Source of the DNA: Phorcus lineatus
Lineage: Eukaryota; Mollusca; Gastropoda; Trochida; Trochidae
DNA length: 64,000 bases
NCBI GenBank assembly: GCA_921293015.1
Contig: OV121095.1
Location: forward strand, 36,243,484-36,307,483
Direction: 5' to 3'
The notes under the pieces are model-generated. The model had not been told where the DNA came from. It made no database searches and saw only the letters and a list, made by a program, of their open reading frames with translations. A program made the position numbers and the translations under genes. Shown here one piece after another: positions 37,691 to 47,340 of the stretch. Position 1 is the stretch's first letter. Each line of letters starts with the position of its first letter.

Positions 37691-37861
37691 TCCACATTAC
37701 CACGTAGCATCCCATGTACACAAACACTACAAGGCACAGATGCAAAGAAGCCTGTAGCAGATCACCACGAACCAAAGCAGGGGTATCAAGGTACAGCCTG
37801 TCTGTGTGAACCTGTCCAGTCACAGGGCTATAAACAGATGGTGCTATCTCTATCAGGGCAC
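37636..37861 (-). CDS. Putative exon: C-terminal part of a 74-residue single-span membrane protein, or a 5' exon of SHIP
   Basis: On the minus strand an acceptor (TACTAAATTTTGGCAG) is followed by 61 open codons: ALIEIAPSVYSPVTGQ, then RLYLDTPALVRGDLLQ, a hydrophobic span LHLCLVVFVYMGCYVVMWIY and KKV-stop (stop at 37,676-37,674). The entry phase matches the 67-nt exons at 46.1 and 45.9 kb. Starting at their ATG, the joined product is 74 residues with one membrane helix near residues 52-71. The exon may end at the donor CA|GTAAGTAG after 37,636, which would put the stop before a junction. I do not recognise the family. A second ATG at 37,667 opens a frame that would enter SHIP coding exon 1 in phase. 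Confidence 0.5.
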
Positions 37862-38224
37862 CTGCCAAAATTTAGTAATCAGGCCTTATTAAATCAAATA
37901 ATCACTTTATAAGCGATTTATTACATTAAATTCTCATTAAATTTTCCAAAGCACTCTATTCCCTGCTTCCTGAAATGTTTTAATTTTCCATTGGCAGATC
38001 AATGGGGGGGTGAGAGAGGTATGGTGTACAGGGGTTTTAGAAACTCCCCCCCCCCCTTTTAAGGTTCCTATGATTGAGTAGCTTTTATGTCTAGTGTACT
38101 ACCAGTGAAAAGTCTCTTTAACAAAATCCCATTATCTACCACTGTCTATGGTTTGTTTATTAATTGTTTTTGAAAATAATGATTCTTTATTGTCCTCATT
38201 GCTAAGTTAATTTGGATATTCACC
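37862..38224. other. Stretch without recognised gene
   Basis: Short G7 (about 38,005) and C12 (about 38,047) runs. No other feature. Confidence 0.4.
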
Positions 38225-38412
38225 ATGTGCCTATGGGTACCCAGCAATGTCAGTGCCAGTTCAAACATTTAAGCCTTATGATGCCGAGTGTCAAACAAGG
38301 AAGCAGCATCTCCCACCTTTTAATGACTTTTGGTATGACATGACCAGGAACTGAACCGGGGCCTCTCAGGTAATGAGCGGACACCCTGCCGACTGAGCTT
38401 CATACCCTCAGC
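38225..38412 (-). mobile_element. tRNA-derived SINE, second family
   Basis: On the minus strand the tRNA-like head has AAGCTCAGTCGGCAGGGTG (box A) and CCCCGGTTCAGTTCCTGGTC (box B). A body follows with GGTGGGAGATGCTGCTTCC and GCTGGGTACCCATAGGCAC. The body differs from the 11-kb family. Confidence 0.75.
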
Positions 38413-40009
38413 TCAGTTTTATGGTTTATTCAAAAAGCTCCTAAATTCTCTTTTCATCATAAACGATTTTGTTTAATGAAATTTGAGCATCACATATCAA
38501 AAGTTCAATTATTCAATTACATATTCTATGTACAAATACAGCTTCCCTCTATACAACAGTGATATCAGTCCTTATAGCCACCCACACTGATAATAATATA
38601 CTGAACACCACAAGAAATGCCAGTAAGAAGATAGAGGAATCATGATGAATTTTGTTAAATCAACAGTTTTCTGCCTCTTATTCTCATTGGCGTCATTTTG
38701 AACAATTTAACATATTTACAATTGAACCACAGCAGCTATCAAGTTTAATAAAGATTTCCCATAGATGTTAAGAAGTTAAAGATTTTGTGTTTTCTTTTCA
38801 TTATATTCATGTATAAATCTTATATTTCCAGCAGTGTTAAAAGCAAAGGATGGTATGTATCTGCCTTCTATGTTACATGAAATGTACTCATGAATTAAAA
38901 TTGAATAACAACAGAAATATATTTTATGGTACAACTTTTTAAACTTTCAGTGCCTTCTTTACCTTTGGAATTGACATTAATAACAACTAGTTAACAAAGT
39001 AAAATGCCTTAGATTGAAAACTGAAGATGGAGTATTCCAAAGAGGATAGCAGACAAATCGAAATACAGTAGATATTTTATTTCAACAAAGAATATTTTTC
39101 ATTTCCATGAATTGTCAAATTATTCTTAAATATTTAAAATGATAATCTGAATAGACTTCGAAGCCTGACAAAGATGTAGAGAAATACTATTCATGCACAG
39201 TGAAATTCTCAATAGCATACTCATACATACATACAAACAGAAAAAATGCCTGCATAAAGTTCAGATTCCAGAGTATGAGATCCCTGTTAAAACTCCAAGA
39301 CAGACCAAAGCACCAATTAAAAAGAGCAGTGCAAGATCAACCATAGCAGAGGCTAAGAAGCTTAAAAAGCTTGGTACAAGATTGGAGATAATATAAGGAT
39401 AGCATTAGCAAATCCTACCTATTTATCATTTTCTTCCAGATGCAAAGCTTATGCTCTAGTCTCCCTTGTTAAGTATCATGACAAGAGCCACTGATCTAAT
39501 CTTTCTGTAATATTATAGGATACCAACAGGGACATGGTGATAAATGATAAAATATTCAGTGATATACAAGTTTATATCCCCTACTTATGATTACAAACTG
39601 ACACAACTTATCAAATATTTCCCATACCAGGAAGCTGTCGCACCCAAATGGAACAGACAATCAAACTAATGTCAATCCTTTTTTTTATTTCAAAAAGGAA
39701 GGATTATGCATTTTATCTAAGAATGTAAGAAACTCTGGGGGCACTGAGTGATATAAAAAGATAACGGCATTCATAATGCCATGAATACACTCAATTTTTT
39801 ATTCAATTTTGGGATGTATAGAATGTCTTTTTATTGAATATTAATGACAGTGTTTGAAAAAACTAAGCTACAATTTCATAACCATTCTTTGCTTTCTTTA
39901 TAAACATTTTAACTGACACAAACATTTTAGATATTGATTAATGTAAAATATAATGTGCTTAGTTTAACAAAAATGAGAATTCAGAAAGAATATTAGGGGG
40001 GTCACCTAA
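38413..40009. other. Stretch without recognised gene
   Basis: AT-rich. A 67-codon lysine-rich open frame at 39,193-39,396 (plus strand) has no motif or splice context and is not called. Confidence 0.4.
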
Positions 40010-42800
40010 TGTTTGCCCACTTTATCAATTTTGAAATACATAGTCAAACGCCAAAAATATATCACTGCACTCTTCACCAATTCAAGCCTATCATGATTAG
40101 AAGAACAGCTTAACCAAATCATTTATGAAAAATATGCATCTAATTGGGAATACAAATATGAAAATATATTAAATGTTTCCCCACTTTAACCCTCAAGCCG
40201 CGGTTTACGGAATGGTCCGGGATGAAAGTAAACTACGCCGCAGTTAGCCTTAGCGAACCCCGGAAGCCGGACTTATAATCTGACGCATTTACTAATTAGC
40301 GCAATTGTACCATGTAGCGGATCCCGGAAAAAAATTGCAGGGCAGTCGTGTCGGTTGAACGCGTGTATTTTCGTTGCGGCTTTCGCTAAGCTGCCGATTT
40401 TTTCCCCGTTGTTGTTCTAAAGAATGGGGGCATATTTTCCGAAAGTTTTATAGATATTGGTCATATTTATCGTACCGAAAATATGCATTACAAACGCTCA
40501 ATTTTTCCCCACTACCCACCGGGCTTGCTATAGCCCTGGGGCTTATTGCTCCCCTCACGCACGAGCTTATCGAGCCGCGCACGTTATTGTTTGCTCAGGC
40601 GTGCGCACTCACAACAAAAGCACACCTTGCTTTCGCATGCCGTATGATCTAAACCCTTGGGCGGATTTCAATACAGGTGGGATCATTTGAAAGAGGAGAA
40701 AATTGTCTTTAATTCGATATAAATTACGAATATGCGCTACCTGAACTGAATATACAGCATGTGCTGTAAATGAGGTGATTTTTACATATTTTTAGTTTTA
40801 CACCATTTTGTCACACCAATTTTCACATGTGCTCAACTTATTTTGACAATTTTTATATTATAAGATAGAGAGAAAGATTGTCTTTCATTCCATGTAAAAT
40901 TTGTACATGCGCAAAAATAAATAAAGACACAGCAAGCGCCGCACAAAAAGCTAATTTCTCTATTCAAATCATGTAAACTGAACGGCGATTTTGACATGTG
41001 CCTTTATTTCGATCATATCTTCTCAACAGCTAGGCGTATTTTGAAATTGATTACCTCGTGATAAAGAAGGAATAATTGTCTTCGATTTGATGTAAAAAAG
41101 TTATATGCAGTATATAAAATAAAGATACAGCAAGTGCCGCAAAATTGCGACTTTTCTTTATTCTCTGTGTATTTACCATTTTCTCGCAGTTTATATCACA
41201 TAAACTTCTCGGGACATTTTGAAATTTCATATATCAAAATATAGAGAAAAGGATGATCTATATTTCCACATAAAATTTGTATGTAAACGAAAATCAGTAA
41301 AGACCCGACGAGCATCGCGCAAACAGGCAATTTCTCTATTCATATCTTGGTAACCGAGAAGCGATTTTTTCAACTGCTTTTTACACTTCATATCTATTTA
41401 ACGGCAGAGTGCATTATCAACATTTTTATATCACAATAAAGAGAAAAGGATCGTCTTCAATTCTATATAAAATTTGCAAATTACAATGAAACAATAAAGG
41501 AGCGGTAAGTGATGTCGCAATTATCAAAATCTGTTCTCAAATACCTGAGGGGACAATCTTTGCAAACTATACATATTCCAAACCAAGCGGTACATATTTA
41601 TCATTTTCATATCAACGTAAAGAGGAAATAAATACCTTCATTTTCATGTGTAATTTGCCCATATTTGCATCAAAATAAAACGTGTGGAAATTATGCGACA
41701 AATGTCGCGGTAAGGCGATTATCAAAGACTTTATTCACTAGCTTTACCCACGTTTCGTTGGTAATAACTTCTAAATACACAGCAAAAGATTATTATGATT
41801 TATTTATCCGTAAAGAAGAACAAATTGCCTTCAATTCCATATATAATTTGCATGTATACAAAGCGAATAACTTGAATTATAAAATTGGAAATAAAGACAA
41901 TTTCTGTTAAGTGTGAGTGTATTTTTCAGAGGGGATACCCCGCCTGCACGCGCTGAGCGCGTGCGTTTGCCCGGGGCTACTAGCTTAGTAATATTACTGT
42001 GGGGGTCAGAATGTTATCGGGGTTTATCACTACCCTGCTTTCGTTATTTATATCTTTCGTTTAGGATGGCATATCGTAATGAAATTTATCGTAAAATATA
42101 GAGCAATAAATTAGCTTCATTTCCGTATATAATTTGTCTATGTGCACTCAGTGATTAAATGATTTTATAGAGTTTGAAATATAGACAATTTTTGAATAAT
42201 CGTAAAATTCTTTCTAGACATATTTTTGTAATAATTTTTATATCGATGTCAAGAGGAACTATTCGCCTTTAGTTTCGTTTTGATTTCGCGCATGCGCTCT
42301 CACAATTTTAGAGTAACGGCGCTCGAATTAAAAACAAGTTTACTTCGGTTATAGAAACCGTTCTAGGGGTGATATAAATTTCATTCAAAGTGCCAGGTAA
42401 GTATCATCCATTTTTAATACGGTATTCGCCGACTAGTTTTGTAGACAACGATATTTACATCCGTATTTCGCCACGTAAACAAACCATATATTGGCAAAAC
42501 GGTCGCGACTCGCGGCACTGGAAAATTCAGCCACTGGTGCTAATTACGCATTAACGGTAGCGAGGCGAGTGCTTGAAAATTCAGCCACGGGGGCAAAACT
42601 GGTCAAAATAATATTCAGCAACTTGAGGGTTAAACATCAATTTTGAAAATACATACATGTAGTTACACGTTAAAGATCTGACATTGCTGCACTTTTCACC
42701 AATTCAAGACTACCATCATTAGATTAACAGCTGTAACAGGCACCTAAAACTTATAATTGGGAATACAAATATCCTAAAATATGAAACGTAAATATTGATG
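40010..42800. repeat. Diverged tandem duplication of about 175 bp, split by the TTAA element
   Basis: Left copy 40,010-40,189: CCACTTTATCAATTTTGAAA, CACTGCACTCTTCACCAATT, CTAATTGGGAATACAAATAT. Right copy 42,630-42,800: AACATCAATTTTGAAAATAC, CATTGCTGCACTTTTCACC, TATAATTGGGAATACAAATA. The element at 40,190-42,629 sits at the junction of the two copies. Confidence 0.75.
40190..42629. mobile_element. 2.44-kb TTAA-flanked non-autonomous element (piggyBac-like ends) with internal tandem repeat
   Basis: TTAA at 40,186-40,189 is followed by CCCTCAAG; the far end is CTTGAGGG then TTAA at 42,630-42,633. A TTAA duplication and ends starting CCC are typical of piggyBac-type transposons. No transposase frame is present: the longest frames (about 80-90 codons near 40,374-40,690) have no motif. 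The interior is CpG-richer than its surroundings. It holds about nine units of about 185 bp marked by AGAGGAAAATTGTCTTCAAT-like words near 40,696, 40,868, 41,062, 41,243, 41,441, 41,620, 41,812, 42,103 and 42,253. Confidence 0.75.
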
Positions 42801-43205
42801 ACCCTAAAGGCAAATAGCATGTTGTTAGATGATTGATAAAAAAGCGATTATGACAAACATAAGTGTTTTGCGCCAGTAGAAAGATGAACCTTACTTCTAA
42901 TAAAATGTCTCATTTATTTGAAAACTTATTTACGACAATAAATCATTGTTGTATAATGTCACTGTAGGTGTGCTTGATTTCTGGGTACGATCTATAATCA
43001 ATAAGTGCCCTGGACTCATAGCTAGGATCCAAAAGCGAGCAAGGAAGTATAAAACTATTGAGTTTTATGTTTGAAAGGGCTCTTTTTTACATAAACATAA
43101 TTAAATTTCACAGACTAACTTTGAATCAACCACAGTTCCCATGAAATGAATAAGTATTTGTGGGAAAGAGAGGGGGCGTTATGCAGAGGAGGAAATATTT
43201 ATTTA
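42801..43205. other. Stretch without recognised gene
   Basis: AT-rich, no motif seen. Confidence 0.35.
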
Positions 43206-43766
43206 GTTTTGTGGACATAAACTGTTTTCGAGTTTATTCAAGTTATTTCAGAACGATTTTGGTAAAATAGAAAAATCCTGCAATACTGTTTTGGCATTGT
43301 GCATTTCAGTGAAACTTTCAAGCTGCAGTTGGAATGTCCAAAGCTTACATGAAAAAAACAGAGATCAGGGCGGCGCTAACCTACGCTATAGAAAAGACGT
43401 TTAGTTAGAATGGCAAAATTATGGATCAAATGAATGATTCATAACGGTACAATAAGTTAAATAAAGTAAAGGGCGGGAGTACAGTCAAAACACAGTGATG
43501 ACACTCGTAGAAAGTTCCACATTTTTTTTAACTTTTAACTTTCTACGAGTGTCATCACTGTCTTTTGATGGTACTCCCCCCCTTTACTTTATGAAAAAAA
43601 CAAAGTAAAAGTTTGTGGACATAAACTGTTTTCAAGTCTATTCAAGTTCTTTCAAAGAGATCTTTTGTAAACTAGAAAAATCCTGCATACTTTTTTGGCA
43701 TTGTACGTTTCAGTGAAACTTTCAAGCTGCAGTTGGAATGTCCAAAGCTTACATGAAAAGAACGAA
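43206..43766. repeat. Direct repeat of about 155 bp flanking a hairpin insertion
   Basis: Copy 1 (about 43,206-43,356) and copy 2 (about 43,612-43,766) share TTGTGGACATAAACTGTTTT, TAGAAAAATCCTGCA, CAGTGAAACTTTCAAGCTGC and AGTTGGAATGTCCAAAGCTT. The hairpin at 43,462-43,591 lies between them. Confidence 0.88.
43462..43591. mobile_element. Foldback MITE
   Basis: TAAAGTAAAGGGCGGGAGTA, then CACAGTGATGACACTCGTAG and AAAGTT, is inverted as AACTTTCTACGAGTGTCATC and the matching end CCTTTACTTTA. The arms are about 50 bp with small mismatches and a 15-bp T-rich loop. Confidence 0.85.
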
Positions 43767-44229
43767 GTCATTTGGATTGTTTCAATGATTGGAAGCAGAG
43801 CGATACAGTGCTCAGAGAGTAGACTAGATTGACTTGAAGACGATTTCATCATCCTTGGTATATAACTCAAGCTTTATTTAAAAGATCTATAGGTAATCAA
43901 TACTAGAAAAACACTAGAAACAATCAAAAAACTTCTTCCAAGACGGAAAAAGAGTAAACTGCAAGATATTGCTAGAATTTTTAGAACTGTAATTTTAGGC
44001 AGAATTAAATCCATTACTCTTGACCCAAACTTTGAATTTTTTTATTTGAATTGCCATTTGATATTTCTAAAGTGGATTACATGCATTATCATTTTGAAAC
44101 ATATTGTTAAAAGAGACACTCCATTATTTTCATAATAAAGTGTATCTTTTAAGATTTCTTTATTTAGAAAAAATACTCTGCAACATGATGTTTCGTGAAG
44201 AATATCATGTTTTGTTTAATAATACTTTT
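43767..44229. other. Stretch without recognised gene
   Basis: AT-rich unique DNA. Confidence 0.35.
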
Positions 44230-44458
44230 TGTAGATAAGTGTTATAATAAAAACTGTTTAACTGTTGTCATTAACTATTTCTGATTAGTTCTAATTACTA
44301 ATTATGTTTGTAACTAATTGACTTACTAATCACGTTGTGGAGAAAAGTGTTATAAATTAAGATTGTTAGGTCATCATCAACTTCTATTTCTAATCAATTC
44401 TAATTACTAAATCATGTATGTAACTAATTGACTTATTAATAACACTTAAGATCATAAT
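44230..44458. repeat. Two-copy tandem duplication, about 112 bp
   Basis: GTGTTATAATAAAAACTG / GTGTTATAAATTAAGATTG are each followed by CTATTTCTGATTAGTTCTAA-type sequence, ATTACTAATTATGTTTGTAA and CTAATTGACTTA. Confidence 0.8.
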
Positions 44459-45832
44459 TACAATTTTATAGATAGATAGATATAAAAGTCAGAGATGATA
44501 GGTGCAATCAAATACCACATAGATATATTACATACATATTGATTATTACTCGTTTACACGGATTATAATTAATTCATTAGCTAACATAAAGCATGGCATG
44601 TAATGTAACGTATTAGTGAACATCAGAGGTTGTTGTAGCAAGATGTAAAATATACAGGATCTGAAATTTTTATCTTATACATATTTAATCATGAAATGTG
44701 CGATAAAATCAGTAATTAAAACATAATTTTTCTTATTTTATATATTTCTTTAAAATCTGGATAATCTTTTGGACAGGCTATGATATAATATTTTTATCAA
44801 TATTTTAGGCATAACTTTTTTACTGACAACTAAAACTCTGTAAATATAAATAACAATTTGGCAATGCTAAGCTTTTATCCTTAGTACATGTTTTTATCAA
44901 AAAATGAAACTATCAGTGATATTTCGACAACATTGCAAAACAATTGAAAAATTCAAATTAAACAATAAAATAAATCATTTTCCCCCCTTTTTTATTTTTC
45001 ATTTGTATTGCATGTCCAGACATGAAAGTAATGGAAACTGAACTTCTAAATAGAACACATGTTGTCAATTTTTTTTGATGTTATATAATTAAGTACTTAG
45101 TCATGAAATCTTTTCCTAAAGTTCAACTGTCAAATTGGTGACTGCCGGCCCCTGGCAATACAACACTTTCAACATTTCTTATGAAATGCTATGTGGTTCA
45201 TGAACTGAAATTTGAGTTGAAATAAAAATTCATGTCCTCAACTATGGAAAATATATTCTTTTAAAACTGAAAAGACTAACTTCAGATATCTAGACTTAAA
45301 AAAAAAAGCTTTCTTGACTTTAGATAATCACCTTTTTCAAATTGGTATTTTGGGAATTCCTTGAAAATGATAATCAGAATCAGACTCATATTATATAATA
45401 TTAATCGGATGGACGGTTTCTACTTCGATAACACTTTCCAGGTCTGTCATTCTTTACCATTTTTCCATTTAGTTGTGTATTAGCGTGTTTTCTGGACAAT
45501 ATATCTTGAGTTCAAGAAGTCAGAGTGTACAAATCATCAGAAATGTTGGTAAAGTGAGAAAACCCGTAGTACCAGTGTTGCTACATTATAGCCAAGCAAG
45601 GTTTTGAATTCTGAGTAAATGTCCAATTTTTTGGACTTTAAAGAAATTAGAAATATTGATTTTCAATTAATATCATTTTGCTAAAAAATTTAGGATTTCA
45701 TTTCATTTACTCCCCTATTAAGTATTTTAGATTATCACATATAAGAATCAATATCATGTATTTCTATCACTGTTTTATGAATAACTGTTGTATTGCCAAC
45801 CTTCATGCATATTCATGGACGTGTTACCTGAT
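44459..45832. other. Stretch without recognised gene
   Basis: Very AT-rich DNA with no exon-like frame on either strand. Confidence 0.4.
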
Positions 45833-45847
45833 AAAATATTGCCTTAC

Positions 45848-45914
45848 CTGCTAAACTGATTATAGGTAATTCAGCATTGCACATAGATAACTGAGCACTG
45901 ACTGGAGGGTCACT
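45848..45914 (-). CDS. Putative 67-nt exon, downstream copy
   Basis: Same acceptor, donor and length as the copy at 46,068-46,134. It encodes SDPPVSAQLSMCNAELPIIS then LA, so the two copies differ by Lys/Asn and Val/Ile. Using both would shift the frame because 67 is not a multiple of three, so they could only act as alternatives if coding. Confidence 0.5.
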
Positions 45915-46067
45915 CTGATACAAGTGAAATAGAATAAAAAATAAATGAAAAATGTTGAAAGATAACCTCCAACTGACTAAAGTTCTAAAACTCTAACTAG
46001 GAAGCATATTTACACAAACAAGTAGCAGACAATAGGCTTGTCATGTACCTCTAAAATATTGCCTTAC

Positions 46068-46134
46068 CTGCTAAACTGATTACAGGTAATTCAGCCTTGC
46101 ACATAGATAACTGAGCACTGACTGGAGGGTCACT
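46068..46134 (-). CDS. Putative 67-nt exon, upstream copy
   Basis: On the minus strand acceptor TTTCACTTGTATCAG precedes 46,134 and donor GTAAGG follows 46,068. The exon reads SDPPVSAQLSMCKAELPVIS then LA plus one base. The ATG inside (in TTATCTATG) has a poor context. The exit phase joins the 226-nt exon at 37,861 without a stop, giving SLAGALIEIAPS. The upstream frame is also open through the 5' exon at 47,248, but no in-frame ATG exists there. Confidence 0.5.
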
Positions 46135-46271
46135 CTGATACAAGTGAAATAGAATAAAAAATAAATGAAAAATGTTGAAAGATAACCTCCACCTGACTAA
46201 AGTTCTAAAACTCTAACTAGGAAGTATATTCACACAAACAAGAAGTGGACAATAGGCTTGTCATGTACCAC

Positions 46272-47247
46272 TGAACAATCCCTCTTTAAAGGAGTGAAGA
46301 ATATGTGCACCTAACCTGGTGTACAAACATAAATATCTATTGGGCATATAAAATTTATTTCTTCCCCTTTGCGTTTTTACCAACTATAAATTATTTGTTT
46401 GACTTTTATAAGAGTTTAACTATTTTAAGGTTTTGATAAGAACTGTAAATCAAATTTAATAAATGAAATATTTGTTATGAATATGAGTGTACGAAAATCA
46501 AACACTAAATACTTTTGCCTACTCATTGGTATGTCAAAAATACACAGACAAACTTAATTTAAAGATTTTTCATATAATAATTAATGAACCAAAGACTGCA
46601 GATTTTAAATAATCACTTTCACAAAAGAACACTGTTTTATATCAATATTCTAGAATAGCAATAACATGCAAAAATTTATGACATTAATTTTCAAATCACC
46701 ACTTGCTTCCTCATCTCTGTGATTTTAGCTTTAAGGAACAAACATCTGTGCATATGTATAAAAAGTATGGTAGATAAATGCTTAAATTTTTTTTAACAAA
46801 CTCCTAATAAATCACTTTTTAAAATATTTTTCTAATCAGATGATTTTGATCATCATGTATACACCACGTGAAGGTATGATTTAAGATATCGTATCACATA
46901 TGATAACAATGTTATCATTTCAGTTTCTTTGTGTAACAAATGCACAAAATTCCAATTGATCAATCACTTTATTGAGACACGACAGATACTTTGTTTCTTT
47001 TGTTTAAGAAAGGTAATCAACCTAATCCATTGTTTAGATTCCCCACGAGTGACAACCACTTTGTTTACAAAGGTACAGCGCAGACAACACTGATTTGACA
47101 GCTCTCGCTTCGACAGGCGACACGAGACGGCCACTGGGACGCGAGAAATTACGCGCCAGCCCTGGCAACTAAAATAGTTTAGGCTGCTGCTAATGTCAAC
47201 ACAATATTTCCTGAGCAACCAAACACAGAAACTGAAATCGCACTTAC
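46272..47247. other. Stretch without recognised gene
   Basis: AT-rich until about 47,030. From 47,060 the sequence becomes CpG-rich (GACACGAGACGG, GGGACGCGAGAAATTACGCG), which marks the edge of a promoter-like island. Confidence 0.4.
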
Positions 47248-47340
47248 CCAGCTATCTGTTAGAAATCTCCGTGATCTACCGCTGAACAGCGACTGTGAAT
47301 CGAGAAACAGGAAGTATTTCACGACATACCACGTGACCTG
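47248..47340 (-). promoter_or_regulatory. Putative minus-strand 5' exon and promoter (E-box, ETS site)
   Basis: On the minus strand GATAGCTGG|GTAAGTGCG gives a good donor after 47,248. Just upstream are ACTTCCTGT (ETS, 47,307-47,315) and GTCACGTGG (E-box, CACGTG at 47,330-47,335; GTCACGTG is also the core bound by MiT/TFE factors). The CpG-rich setting fits a promoter. The start site is not defined. The target is either SHIP through a 39-kb intron or the small membrane-protein exons below. Confidence 0.5.

Larger units (their letters stand above)
45833..46271 (-). repeat. 220-bp tandem duplication, two near-identical copies, each holding a 67-nt exon
   Basis: Copy A 45,833-46,052 and copy B 46,053-46,271 match almost throughout, for example TTGCCTTACCTGCTAAACTG and AGATAACTGAGCACTGACTG. 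They differ at a few bases (ATTATAGG/ATTACAGG, CAGCATTG/CAGCCTTG, CCAACTGA/CCACCTGA). The closeness of the copies points to a fairly recent duplication. Confidence 0.93.

Noticed and set aside
40374-40690. Two overlapping frames of 77-92 codons in a CpG-rich patch
   Set aside because: They lie inside the TTAA-flanked element, overlap in different frames and show no transposase or other motif.
46964-47218. 84-codon minus-strand frame in the CpG-rich promoter area
   Set aside because: It lies downstream of the donor at 47,248, contains no domain and has no acceptor before it. Treated as intronic.
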